From Ciceribacter ferrooxidans (GTDB lineage Bacteria; Pseudomonadota; Alphaproteobacteria; Rhizobiales; Rhizobiaceae), in assembly GCF_004137355.1 (NCBI RefSeq), contig NZ_SDVB01000037.1, positions 26,286 to 79,084 of the forward strand: 52,799 nucleotides of DNA. The letters run 5' to 3'. Positions 25,626-33,667 of the stretch are shown piece by piece. How positions within the stretch are numbered: position 1 is the stretch's first letter; each line of letters starts with the position of its first letter. The position numbers and the translations under genes are program-made. Under the pieces are notes generated by a model. That model was not told the origin of the DNA. It ran no database searches and saw only the letters and a program-made list of their open reading frames with translations.

Positions 25626-26957
25626 GGTGGCCTGACGGTGCTTTCAGCCGATGCACCGCACTTCACCACGAGGTCATCCGCGCAGGAGAAAAATACCATA
25701 TTTTTGAGCAAAACGCTTGTCGATCTGATCCGTCGAATGCAGCTTGGCCCGGTGCTCTTTCGGGAAGGTCATGTAGGCGAGCACATCCTCTTCGGCATCA
25801 TCCATGATGGCGGCGAGCTTCGGCACTTTCGGTCGTATCTGGTCGGCGACATTGCGCCACTGGGTGCTCGCAGCCTCCGATGTATCCTGAGCAAAGGCGG
25901 TGGCGATGAAGGCGGAGACGACGCGCCTGCCGCTCTTGCCGGCGTGCGCCAGCACGTTCCTCATGAAGTGAACCCGGCATCTTTGCCAAGTGGCACTGAG
26001 AACCTTGGTGACGGCGGCCTTGAGCCCCTCGTGGGCATCGGAGACGACGAGCTTCACACCGCGCAGACCTCGACGTGTGAGCCTGCGCAGGAACTCCATC
26101 CAGATCGGCTCGGCTTCGGACGTGCCGACTTCCATGCCCAGAACCTCGCGCCGGCCATCGGTGTTGACACCAACGGCGATGATGACGGCAACGGAAACTA
26201 TGCGACCACCGCGTCGGACCTTCAGGTAGGTGGCATCGATCCAGAGATAGGGCCAATCCCCCTCGATAGGTCTTTCGAGGAAGGCCTTCACCTTGACATC
26301 GATCTCTTCGCACAGGCGGCTCACCTGGCTCTTGGAGATGCCGCTCATGCCCATCGCCTTGACGAGATCGTCGACGGAACGCGTCGAGATGCCCTGGATG
26401 TAAGCTTCCTGGATAACGGCCGTCAGAGCCTTCTCCGCCATGCGACGCGGTTCCAGAAAGCTCGGGAAATAGCTACCTTTGCGCAGCTTCGGGATGCGCA
26501 GCTCGACCGTTCCAGCCCGTGTCTCCCAGTCCCGGTCACGGTAGCCGTTGCGTTGGGCGAGCCGCATCGGGTTCTTCTCGCCGTAGCCAGCACCGGTCGC
26601 GCTGCCGATCTCCAGCTCCATAAGCCGCTCGGCCGCAAAGCCAATCATCTCGCGCAACAAATCCGCGTCGGCGCTCTTCTCAACAAGCGAGCGCACGTTC
26701 ATCATATCGTCGGTCATCGGTGGTCTTTCCATCAGGTTGGTCTTGAACAACCCGACCCTGCCGGAAAAACACTGATGGCCACCTAATCTTCAGGATCTAC
26801 ACCACCTGGCGGGACACGATCCCGGACGCTAGCATAGTGAAATAACCTAGCTCCAAACCACGATTTCGGCGCGTTGTTCATACGAGTTGCCGCCCTGAAA
26901 CTCCTCTTGGTCCCGCGATCTTCCGACCACGAGCGAAAGGCCTGAGGGTGCTGACTA

Positions 26958-26979
26958 TAGCGTATTGCTATTTGCGCTA
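26958..26979 (+). promoter_or_regulatory. Candidate operator of the TacA/TacT module
   Basis: TAGCG-N12-CGCTA lies ~35 bp upstream of the antitoxin ATG in an otherwise AT-rich promoter stretch. AAAGGAGGTG just before the ATG is a near-perfect Shine-Dalgarno, implying high antitoxin translation. Autoregulation is inferred from the family. Confidence 0.4.
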
Positions 26980-27014
26980 CAAGGCACTATCTTCGGGTTC
27001 AAAGGAGGTGACTC

Positions 27015-27314
27015 ATGGCCACCACAGCTGACCGTAAGGAATATCCCATCTCGATGCGACTGCCGGAATCGGATGTCGCGATGATTGACCGGGCCGCCAC
27101 GTTGCGAGGCCGATCACGCACGGATTTCGTGCGTGACGCCGCCGTTCGTGCCGCCGAAGAGGTCGTGATGGAAAACCGGCTAATCCGCATGAGCCCTGAA
27201 GGTTTCGCCGATTTCATGGATGTCCTGTCCCGTCCGGCGGCCCCGGTTCCCGAGATGGTCGATCTAGCCAAGCGGCCCGCGCCGTGGGAGCACGGCTACG
27301 TCGCCAAGCGGTGA
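27015..27314 (+). CDS. TacA-type (DUF1778) antitoxin
   Basis: A 99-residue ribbon-helix-helix antitoxin. The RHH core is YPISMRLPESDVAMIDRAATLRGRSRTDFVRDAAVRAAEEV (~residues 13-53). The toxin-wrapping tail follows (MSPEGFADFMDVLSRP). Antitoxins of this family bind the toxin's active site with the tail and the operator with the RHH. Only three bases separate its stop from the GTG of the toxin gene, so the pair is cotranscribed. The promoter and Shine-Dalgarno favour excess antitoxin. Confidence 0.9.
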   Translation: MATTADRKEYPISMRLPESDVAMIDRAATLRGRSRTDFVRDAAVRAAEEVVMENRLIRMSPEGFADFMDVLSRPAAPVPEMVDLAKRPAPWEHGYVAKR

Positions 27315-27317
27315 GAC

Positions 27318-27827
27318 GTGGCTCTATCAGTTCCAGAAGCGCTCACCGCTGTGCATGAAGTCTCCGAATTCTCCTGCGGTAAACCCGCGCTCGATCACTG
27401 GCTAAAGACGCGGGCACTTTCCAACCAGGAGAAGGGCTTTACTGCTGTCATGGTCGTCCACGATGAGGACCGTGTCGTCGGATACTACGGCTTGGCGCCA
27501 ACGGCAGTCGTTCCTTCGGTATTGCCTCGCTCGGTCAGAACAGGCCAGCCACCAGATCCCGTTCCCTGTCTTCTTCTCGGCCAATTGGCCACCGACACCG
27601 CTTGGGCTGGTCACGGGATCGGCACAGGGCTGCTGAAGCACGCACTGCAGCGGTGCGTCCAAGCAGCCGCACTCGTCGGGGGACGTGCGCTGATGGTCAA
27701 CGCCGTCGATGCGGAGGCGGCGCAGTTCTGGCAGCGCCGCGGTTTTTTACCTTCGAAAGACGACCCGCTTGTTCTGTTCCGCCCGATTGCCGACATCGCC
27801 GCGTCGATCGCAGCAACAAGGCGCTGA
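27318..27827 (+). CDS. GNAT-family toxin, TacT-like
   Basis: A 169-residue acetyltransferase of the TacT/AtaT toxin type, which acetylates the amino acid on charged tRNA and halts translation. FSCGKPALDHWLKTRAL near the N-terminus and LLLGQLATDTAWAGHGIGTGLLKHAL (acetyl-CoA loop) are family features. The end reads MVNAVDAEAAQFWQRRGFLPSKDDPLVLF. Characterised members have a catalytic Tyr in an FY pair at this place; here it is FW (Trp138). That may be a subfamily trait or a weakened enzyme. The start is GTG, three bases after tacA. Confidence 0.87.
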   Translation: MALSVPEALTAVHEVSEFSCGKPALDHWLKTRALSNQEKGFTAVMVVHDEDRVVGYYGLAPTAVVPSVLPRSVRTGQPPDPVPCLLLGQLATDTAWAGHGIGTGLLKHALQRCVQAAALVGGRALMVNAVDAEAAQFWQRRGFLPSKDDPLVLFRPIADIAASIAATRR

Positions 27828-27875
27828 GAATCGAGTATGGCCCTTCGCGATCAACACAGATGAAGAGTTTCAGCA

Positions 27876-28304
27876 ATGCCGACAGATAAATTGGCCAAGC
27901 GGGCCATTCCCCACATCCAGCGGCAGCCACCGGCCATCGGAAGCCGTGTCAAGGTCTGGTTCGACAAGGCGTCGAAGGATCTTCTCATTGAAAGCGAAGC
28001 GGGCGTCATAACACGCGATATCTATGGCATATGCCTCGAAGACGTTCTGTTCGACGCTGAGAGGACTGCTCGCGGCGCAGTGCGCTGCTTTGCGACAGGA
28101 CGCCTCCTAGCTGTCCCCGGAACGCGGGAGAGCACAGAGATGGAACATGGAATACGACAGGCCGCGCAGGGGCACCTCGACTTCTACTGGTGGCGGGACA
28201 AGGCGTGGCCGATCGCCAAGGCGCGCCAGGCCTATATCGCGCCACCCCATGGCGGTTTCCCGACCAACCTTGCCGTCGATCCAGTCGGAGCCGCAAATCC
28301 GTGA
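27876..28304 (+). CDS. Hypothetical protein, first of a two-gene unit
   Basis: A 142-residue protein of no recognised family. It contains a compact mixed-charge core (GSRVKVWFDKASKDLLIESEAGVITRDIYGICLEDVLFDAERTARG) and later a Trp-rich stretch (LDFYWWRDKAWPIAKA). There is no signal peptide or membrane span. It follows tacT by 48 bp, and its stop overlaps the GTG of the next gene as GTGA, so the two work together or at least are coupled. Confidence 0.55.
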   Translation: MPTDKLAKRAIPHIQRQPPAIGSRVKVWFDKASKDLLIESEAGVITRDIYGICLEDVLFDAERTARGAVRCFATGRLLAVPGTRESTEMEHGIRQAAQGHLDFYWWRDKAWPIAKARQAYIAPPHGGFPTNLAVDPVGAANP

Positions 28305-29190
28305 GCCGCATATTCGATGTCGATGGCAACAATCTCGATCCGGGCTTCGTCAATATCAAGGCGCAGCAATACCGGGCCGAACAGGAAATGTACGAGCTCA
28401 TCGAGGCGAGGTGGGAGACCTACGAGCCCTACGCCGATCCCGATTTTCGCCACGGCTTCGCTCGCGACGTCGATGGCCGCTTCTGGGAAATGTACCTCGG
28501 CTGCACATTGCTGGAAGCTGGGCGCGCGCTTCTGCCTGCGGCCGAGCGTCTCCGCGAAGGGGGCAGCCCGACCTTTGCATCGTGGAGGACGGCCGCCGGA
28601 TCTGGATCGAGGCGATCACACCAGATGACGGCGAGCCTGGACAGGACCAGATCGTGCGTCCCGTGCCCATCAACGAGGGCGGGGGATTGATTGCTGCGCC
28701 CGTTCGTCAGGCTCAACTTCGCACGACGAGCGCCTACTGGACGAAATCACGCGCGATTGCGCGCTATCTGGGCGAGGGTGTCATCGCGGCGGACAATGTC
28801 CGCATCATTGCCATCAGCGCGAGCCGTTTCGGGCCGTATGTCGGCGAAGATTCACCTCTGATCATAAGCTCGCTCTATCCGATCGGCGACGCCTATGTCG
28901 CCATCGACCGCGAGACCGGCGAAATCGTTGACCAAGGGTTTCACGCTGCGCCAGACATTGAACGCGACGGTGATCCGATTCCGCGAACGGCCTTTCTTGA
29001 CGAGCGCTTCGCCGACATCTCGGGTGTTGTTTGGTCGCGCATCGGCCTCGGCAATATATCCCGTCGCGTTCGTCCTCTCACCTATGTGCACAATCCGCTC
29101 GCACACCGTCCGCTTCCAGAACTATGGGGCGTGTGGGACCGGGAGTTCGTTGCGACGCGGGATGGTGAGAACTGGCAAGTCACGGACATG
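28301..29190 (+). pseudogene. Unknown gene with nuclease-like motif, frameshifted and cut by an IS fragment
   Basis: The frame from the GTG at 28301 (VSRIFDVDGNNLDPGF) runs to ~28560. It continues in another frame through RGQPDLCIVEDGRRIWIEAI up to ~29190, where IS481-type sequence begins. The shift lies in a GGGGG run (28559-28563). The pattern RFWEMYLGCTLLEAG, PDL, IWIEA and RTTSAYWTKSRAIARY resembles the E, PD and (D/E)-x-K helix-sheet order of restriction-endonuclease-like folds, although the usual Lys is absent. This fold assignment is inference. The native C-terminus is unknown. Confidence 0.5.
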
Positions 29191-29977
29191 CCCGCAAGCG
29201 CCATCGCAACAAGGCCCAGGGCACGGACCTGTCCCATGCGCTCGTCCCCAACGATCTGTGGTGCGTCGACTTCAAGGGCGAGTTCAAACTGGGGGATGGC
29301 CGATACTGTTACCCGTTGACGGTGACCGACCAGGCGTCACGCTATCTTCTGGCCTGCGAGGCCTTCTCGTCGAACAAGGAGCTTCCCGTCTTCGAGGCTT
29401 TCCGCCGGCTGTTTGCCGAGCGTGGCCTGCCGGGCGCGATCCGCAGCGACAACGGCGTCCCCTTCGCCAGCCCGAACGGCCTCTACAATCTGTCGAAGCT
29501 CTCCGTCTGGTGGCTCAGGCTCGGCATCGCCATCGAACGCATCAAGCCGGGCCATCCGCAACAGAACGGCCGGCATGAACGCATGCATCTGACGCTCAAG
29601 AAGGAAGCCACCCGCCCCGCGGGCATGAACATGCTCCAGCAGCAGGCGCGATTCGACGCTTTCATCAGCGAATTCAATACGGAACGGCCCCATGAGGCGC
29701 TCGACATGAGAACTCCGCAAGACATCTACACCGCCTCCGCGCGACCCTATCGAGGACTGCCGGAAATCGACTATCCGTTCCACGACAGAGATGTCCTCGT
29801 GACCACGTGCGGGCGCATCTGCATGCATCGCAAGAAGATCAACATCTCAATCGTCATGGCCGGCCAAAGGCTCGGCATCAAGGAAGTCGATGACGGCATT
29901 TGGCTCGTCAGCTTCATGCAGTATGATCTGGGATATATCGACCTGGAGCAGAGGACTTTGCAAACCATCGACAACCC
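29190..29977 (+). pseudogene. IS481-type DDE transposase, 5' truncated
   Basis: From 29190 the frame reads RKRHRNKAQGTDLSHALVPN, then the full rve catalytic core. First Asp is in DLWCVDFKGEF, second in AIRSDNGVPFAS, Glu in HPQQNGRHERMHLTLKKEA. C-terminal features include RPHEALDMRTPQDIY and GQRLGIKEVDDGIWLVSFMQYDLGYIDLEQ. The N-terminal helix-turn-helix domain is missing, and the frame enters DUF1801 sequence at ~29978 instead of ending normally. Both ends are thus recombined and the element is dead. Confidence 0.8.
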
Positions 29978-30262
29978 GTTACCGAACAAGTCAAGTGGAA
30001 CGCCCCGAACTTTTGTTGGGATGGCCAGGACCGCATCACGATGCGGCTGCATCCCGGTGACCGGCTGGAACTAATTCTCCACCGCGGTCCGAAAGTCCGG
30101 GACAATGCGGATTTCGCTTTCATTGATCCAACGGGCAAGATCGAATGGGCTGCGCCAGATCGCGGTATCGTTCGTATCACCGATCCTCTGGAGCAGCGTG
30201 GTGAAATCGTCGAGCTCGTTGCCGACTGGATCTCGGCTACTGGAGCCAACCCCACCGAGTAA
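29978..30262 (+). pseudogene. DUF1801-family remnant, N-terminus lost
   Basis: Directly after the IS481-type fragment the sequence encodes VTEQVKWNAPNFCWDGQDRI, then RLHPGDRLELILHRGPKVRD, FIDPTGKIEWAAPDRGIVR and a normal stop at 30262. This matches the C-terminal two thirds of the small DUF1801 (YdhG/YjbR-like) proteins. The start and first ~35 residues are absent, removed with the IS junction. An internal ATG at 30041 is unlikely to yield a folded protein. Confidence 0.7.
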
Positions 30263-30445
30263 GATCAAACTGGCAGCGGGCCAAGTCGACGAGGCAGGGC
30301 GAAAAGCCTGCGCCCCGCAGATGGGGAACCGAAAAGACGCATCGACGCGGGTTTCGGCACGGCCCCGTTTGCGGGGCGGCGAATTCGCCAATCCCCCGAA
30401 AACGCCCGACTACCCTAATCGCTCATCAGGAACGAAAGCAGGTTC

Positions 30446-30474
30446 TTGACTTAATACGTACGAACGTATTATTT
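30446..30474 (+). promoter_or_regulatory. Promoter with perfect 20-bp palindrome ahead of the dehalogenase gene
   Basis: A -35 box TTGACT (30446-30451) and a -10-like TTATTT (30469-30474) are 17 bp apart. The space is filled by the perfect palindrome TAATACGT-ACGA-ACGTATTA (30452-30471). Size and position are those of a TetR-family operator that would block RNA polymerase directly. No TetR gene lies nearby in the window, so the regulator is elsewhere. Confidence 0.75.
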
Positions 30475-30549
30475 TAGGATCATAGTGACCCAGGCTGAAC
30501 GCTTGAGCTTCGCCTTGGCAATCGAAACAGATCAATAGAGGTCAAACGC

Positions 30550-31440
30550 ATGCAATTCGACATCTCTCTTCCTCATCGCGCGGTGCTAGATTCCCACATG
30601 GCCTATCGGGAGGCGGGTGCGCAGGAGGAGCCCGTCGCCCTCTTCCTGCACGGCAATCCCACCTCGTCCTACATCTGGCGCAATATCCTGCCGCACGTGG
30701 CGCCGGTAGCCCGATGCATCGCTCCCGACCTCATCGGCTTCGGCCAATCGGGCAAACCCGACATCGACTACCGCTTTGCGGATCACGCCCGCTATCTCGA
30801 TGCGTTCATCGAAGCCCAAGGAATCGGTTCGGCATATCTCGTCGCCCAGGATTGGGGAACGGCGCTCGCCTTTCATCTGGCGGCTCGCAGGCCCGATTTT
30901 GTTCGCGGCCTCGCCTTTATGGAGTTCATCCGGCCGATGCCGAGCTGGGATGATTTCCATCAGGTAGAGGCGGCGCGTGAGACGTTCCGCAAGTTCCGCA
31001 CGCCGGGCGAAGGCGAGCGGATGATCATTGAGGGAAATGCGTTCGTCGAGCGTGTATTGCCGGGTTCCGTGATCAGGAAGCTCAGCGAGGAGGAAATGGC
31101 GGTTTATCGCGCTCCGTTCGGCACGCCGGAATCGCGCAAGCCCACCTGGCGCCTTCCGAACGAACTGCCAATCGCCGGCGAGCCTGCGGACGTGAATGAA
31201 ATGCTGGAGCAAGCGCACCGCGCTCTCGCGAGCTCGCGCTATCCCAAGCTGCTCTTTGCCGGGAATCCGGGCGCTTTGGTTTCCCCGCCCTTCGCTGAAG
31301 CGTTTGCCGCAAAACTGCACGATTGCCAACTCGTCCATCTCGGGGCGGGAGCACATTACCTGCAGGAGGACCATCCTGAAACCATCGGCCTTACCGTCGC
31401 CGTGTGGATCGCAAGGAACGAGACGCGCGATGCGGCCTAG
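30550..31440 (+). CDS. Haloalkane dehalogenase, HLD-II type
   Basis: A 296-residue alpha/beta hydrolase that would replace halogen by hydroxyl on haloalkanes. All expected residues are visible: halide-binding Asn36 in HGNPTSSYIW, nucleophile Asp101 followed by halide-binding Trp102 (AQDWGTALAFH), the HLD-II catalytic acid Glu125 in LAFMEFIRPMPSW, and the base His269 in GAHYLQEDHPETIG. Length fits. No signal peptide is seen. GAGG precedes the ATG. It is the first gene of a rightward cluster behind the palindromic promoter. Relatives occur in Bradyrhizobium, Mesorhizobium and Agrobacterium. Confidence 0.92.
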   Translation: MQFDISLPHRAVLDSHMAYREAGAQEEPVALFLHGNPTSSYIWRNILPHVAPVARCIAPDLIGFGQSGKPDIDYRFADHARYLDAFIEAQGIGSAYLVAQDWGTALAFHLAARRPDFVRGLAFMEFIRPMPSWDDFHQVEAARETFRKFRTPGEGERMIIEGNAFVERVLPGSVIRKLSEEEMAVYRAPFGTPESRKPTWRLPNELPIAGEPADVNEMLEQAHRALASSRYPKLLFAGNPGALVSPPFAEAFAAKLHDCQLVHLGAGAHYLQEDHPETIGLTVAVWIARNETRDAA

Positions 31441-31530
31441 GGCGCCTGCCCTGCATTCAAGCGGACTGTCGCCGGAATGGGCCTGCGACGTTCCGCTAAT
31501 CTGGAGCGCGACACGAACAAGGGACCCGGT

Positions 31531-32235
31531 ATGATCGACCTGCACTACGCGGCAACGCCAAACGGCCACAAGGTTCGCATCTTCCTCGAGGAGGCGGGCC
31601 TCGCCTATCGAATCGTGACGGTGAACCTCTCCAAGGGAGAGCAGCGCCGGCCAGAGTTCCTCGCGATATCCCCGAACGGGCGCATCCCGGCCATTGTCGA
31701 CCGCGCTCCGGCGGGGCGTAGTCGGCCCGTGTCGGTATTCGAGTCAGGTGCAATCCTCCTCTATCTCGCCGAGAAAGCCGGGATGTTCCTGCCCGCCGAG
31801 CCGGACGCCCGCCTCGATGTCCTTCAGTGGCTCTTCTGGCAAATGGCAGGCCTGGGGCCGATGGCCGGTCAGATCGGCCATTTCAACGTCTATGCGAACG
31901 AGAAGATTCCTTATGCGATCGAGCGCTACCGAAGCGAGACCGCTCGGCTCTACGGCGTACTGGACAGACGCCTGACTGACCTATCCTACATTGCGGGCGA
32001 CTATTCCATCGCTGACATGGCCTGTTTTCCGTGGATCGTTCCCCACGCTGCGCACGGTCAACGCCTGCAGGACTATCCAAACCTCTTTCGTTGGTTCGAG
32101 GCGATCCGCACCCGTGCCGCGGTTGTGAGAGCCTATGGCGACAGCAAGGAAGTGTACACCGGTCGACCGCTGCAGGTCCCAGATAGGCCTGTTTCCGGCG
32201 CGAACGCGGATGAGCATGACCATGGACGGCATTGA
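31531..32235 (+). CDS. Glutathione S-transferase, Nu/YfcG-like
   Basis: A 234-residue GST. The thioredoxin-like half begins IDLHYAATPNGHKVRIFLEEAGLAY, where the TPN segment is the Nu-class active-site region of YfcG-type enzymes (Thr/Asn rather than Ser/Cys). It continues with the glutathione-binding NGRIPAIVD and FESGAILLYLAEKAG. The helical half contains DYSIADMACFPWI, the N-capping motif. The start at 31531 is the first well-placed ATG after the dehalogenase. It could handle reactive products of dehalogenation by thiol chemistry (inference). Confidence 0.9.
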   Translation: MIDLHYAATPNGHKVRIFLEEAGLAYRIVTVNLSKGEQRRPEFLAISPNGRIPAIVDRAPAGRSRPVSVFESGAILLYLAEKAGMFLPAEPDARLDVLQWLFWQMAGLGPMAGQIGHFNVYANEKIPYAIERYRSETARLYGVLDRRLTDLSYIAGDYSIADMACFPWIVPHAAHGQRLQDYPNLFRWFEAIRTRAAVVRAYGDSKEVYTGRPLQVPDRPVSGANADEHDHGRH

Positions 32236-32662
32236 AACCGACGTGGCACTCGTCTCAGCCTTCCGTGACGAGGCTCAACTCGCCGGACTCTACGCCGCCG
32301 CGCGGCTCGGAGATCGGCCTGCCTCCGCCATCGTCGAAGCTTTTCGCAACAGCCGGTACCGCATCTTTGCGCTGCACCACGACAGGCTCATCGGCGCCGG
32401 ACGCGCTTTTGGCGACTTAGTCGACTGCGCCGTTATTTGCGACATGGCGGTTCATCCCGATTTCCAGGGATACGGTCTCGGCTCCCGTATCCTCGAAGCG
32501 CTGAAGCAAAAGGTGCGGCATCACAAGCGGATCATCCTCTACGCCCGGCAAGGCAAGGAAGATTTTTACCTCAAACGCGGATTCAACCGGATGCGGTCCG
32601 CGATGTTGTGCTCTTTCGTCGTTCCAGCCGAGCGCAACCGGGAAAACGGAGTCATCGAATAG
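32210..32662 (+). CDS. GNAT-family N-acetyltransferase
   Basis: A ~150-residue acetyltransferase. The acetyl-CoA loop is VHPDFQGYGLGSRILEALKQKV, preceded by CAVICDMAV and followed by ILYARQGKEDFYLKRGFNRM, the usual motif order. The likely start lies among three close ATGs (32210, 32216, 32222), all overlapping the GST stop, so translation is probably coupled. The substrate is unknown. Confidence 0.8.
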   Translation: MSMTMDGIETDVALVSAFRDEAQLAGLYAAARLGDRPASAIVEAFRNSRYRIFALHHDRLIGAGRAFGDLVDCAVICDMAVHPDFQGYGLGSRILEALKQKVRHHKRIILYARQGKEDFYLKRGFNRMRSAMLCSFVVPAERNRENGVIE

Positions 32663-32736
32663 CACATGCGGTGCCGCCGATCAGGCGACGCCCTCCCCCT
32701 ATCACTCAGTCCGGCATCGAGGAAAGGACCGAAACG

Positions 32737-32964
32737 ATGAACGAAGTCATGATCACTTATTGCAAGCCGTGCGGATATGGAAAGCGAGCAGCGGAAGCTG
32801 TCGATGCGCTCCAACGCGACCTGTCGGTCACCACGAATCTTGTGGCCGGGAAAGGCGGTATCTTCGAAGTGCGCGTCGATGGCGAGGTCGTGGCCAAGCG
32901 CATCAAAGGGCACTTTCCAGACACCGCTGAAATCGTCGGATCCGTCCGAGCGGCGATGAAATAG
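32737..32964 (+). CDS. SelW-like Rdx-family protein with CxxC
   Basis: A 75-residue thioredoxin-like Rdx protein. The N-terminus shows MITYCKPCGYGKRAAEAVDAL, with a C-x-x-C where animal SelW has C-x-x-U. This is followed by GIFEVRVDGEVVAKRIKGHFP, typical of the family. AGGAAAGG lies before the ATG. A redox role with the neighbouring GST and nitroreductase is plausible. Confidence 0.85.
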   Translation: MNEVMITYCKPCGYGKRAAEAVDALQRDLSVTTNLVAGKGGIFEVRVDGEVVAKRIKGHFPDTAEIVGSVRAAMK

Positions 32965-33031
32965 CTGAGCAGCCGAGGAAAAGCGACCCGCAAGGTCTGG
33001 TCTATTTCAAGAATACATAGCGGATATTCTC

Positions 33032-33667
33032 ATGGAACCTGTAAACAACCGCCATCGTGTGCTTGTCGACGCGATCGAGAAGCGCATTTCGGCCAACTAT
33101 TACGATTCGTCTCACATATTGCCGGATAGCGAACTGACCGAAATCATTCGGCTCGCTACGCTTGCACCGACCGCATTCAATTTCCAGAAGTGGCGCTTCA
33201 TTGCGGTCCGGACACCAGAGGCCAAGCGAAAATTGTGGGAGGCCGCCAGCGGGCAGGCAAAAGTCCTTGAGGCCTCGGCGACCTTCATCATCTGCGGCCA
33301 GTTGCCCGATCATTCCGTTCTGGCGGAAAGGCTCCGCCCTTCCGTCGAAGCGGGGTTCATGCCGGCGGCGACGTCCGAGGCCTGGGTGCAGGGCGCGGAT
33401 GCGCTTTACACAGGCAATGCCCGTATGCAGCGCGACGAGGCCATCCGATCCGCCACATTCGGGGCTGCGACCCTGATGTTCGCTGCGGCGGCCAACAACC
33501 TCGCAACGGGCGCAATGGTCGGCTTCGATCCCGACAAGGTCGTACAGGAGTTCGGCCTTGGTCCGAACGAGGTCCCTGTACTGCTCATGACTATCGGCAG
33601 AGCTTTGCCCGACAACTGGCCGCAAAAACCGCGGCGGCCTCTGCAGGAAGTCCTGGAGTTCGCATGA
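33032..33667 (+). CDS. Nitroreductase-family flavoprotein
   Basis: A 211-residue NfsB/NfnB-like FMN protein. RISANYYDSSHILPDSELTEIIRLATLAPTAFNFQKWRFI carries the phosphate-binding Arg and the Asn/Gln that contact FMN. The C-terminal GLGPNEVPVLLMTIGRAL is the conserved end. The middle is somewhat unusual (CGQLPDHSVLAERLRPSVE). Members reduce nitro groups, quinones or halogenated compounds with NAD(P)H. The stop overlaps the ATG of the exporter gene. Confidence 0.87.
   Translation: MEPVNNRHRVLVDAIEKRISANYYDSSHILPDSELTEIIRLATLAPTAFNFQKWRFIAVRTPEAKRKLWEAASGQAKVLEASATFIICGQLPDHSVLAERLRPSVEAGFMPAATSEAWVQGADALYTGNARMQRDEAIRSATFGAATLMFAAAANNLATGAMVGFDPDKVVQEFGLGPNEVPVLLMTIGRALPDNWPQKPRRPLQEVLEFA

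Larger units (their letters stand above)
24141..25730 (+). mobile_element. IS110-family element inserted in the IS256 transposase
   Basis: Boundaries are defined by rejoining the IS256 reading frame: ...CGATCGGATT (to 24140) and CGTCGAATGC... (from 25731) reconstitute the HSTNPIER codons exactly. The 1590-bp insert has no terminal inverted repeats and no target duplication, as expected for IS110. About 247 bp precede the transposase gene and ~105 bp follow it, the IS110-subgroup layout with the guide RNA expected upstream. Confidence 0.8.
23928..26717 (-). pseudogene. IS256-family (mutator) transposase interrupted by IS110
   Basis: The N-terminal part (26717-25731) runs from [11 protein letters not shown] to KLHST. 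It includes the first catalytic Asp ([13 protein letters not shown]), the second ([13 protein letters not shown]) and [12 protein letters not shown]. The C-terminal part (24140-23928) resumes with NPIERLNGEIKRRTEVVGIF, containing the catalytic Glu, and ends at a normal stop. Joining 25731 to 24140 restores one frame of ~399 codons, the usual length. The gene is therefore inactive only because of the insertion. Confidence 0.85.
23858..26821 (-). mobile_element. IS256-family element, split by an IS110 element
   Basis: Imperfect terminal inverted repeats of about 30 bp start GATCGTGTCYC and include TGGTGTAG (left 23858-23887, right 26793-26821 read on the minus strand). Removing the nested IS110 (24141-25730) leaves 1374 bp, the normal size of this family. 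No 8-9 bp target duplication is visible, which suggests later rearrangement of one flank. The left end abuts an IS110 remnant. Confidence 0.8.

Noticed and set aside
30586-31569. 327-codon open frame antisense to the dehalogenase gene
   Set aside because: The plus-strand protein has all catalytic residues in place; the antisense frame has no motifs.
32737-32964. Selenoprotein W with selenocysteine
   Set aside because: The codon at the usual Sec position encodes Cys (YCKPCGY), so this is the Cys form.
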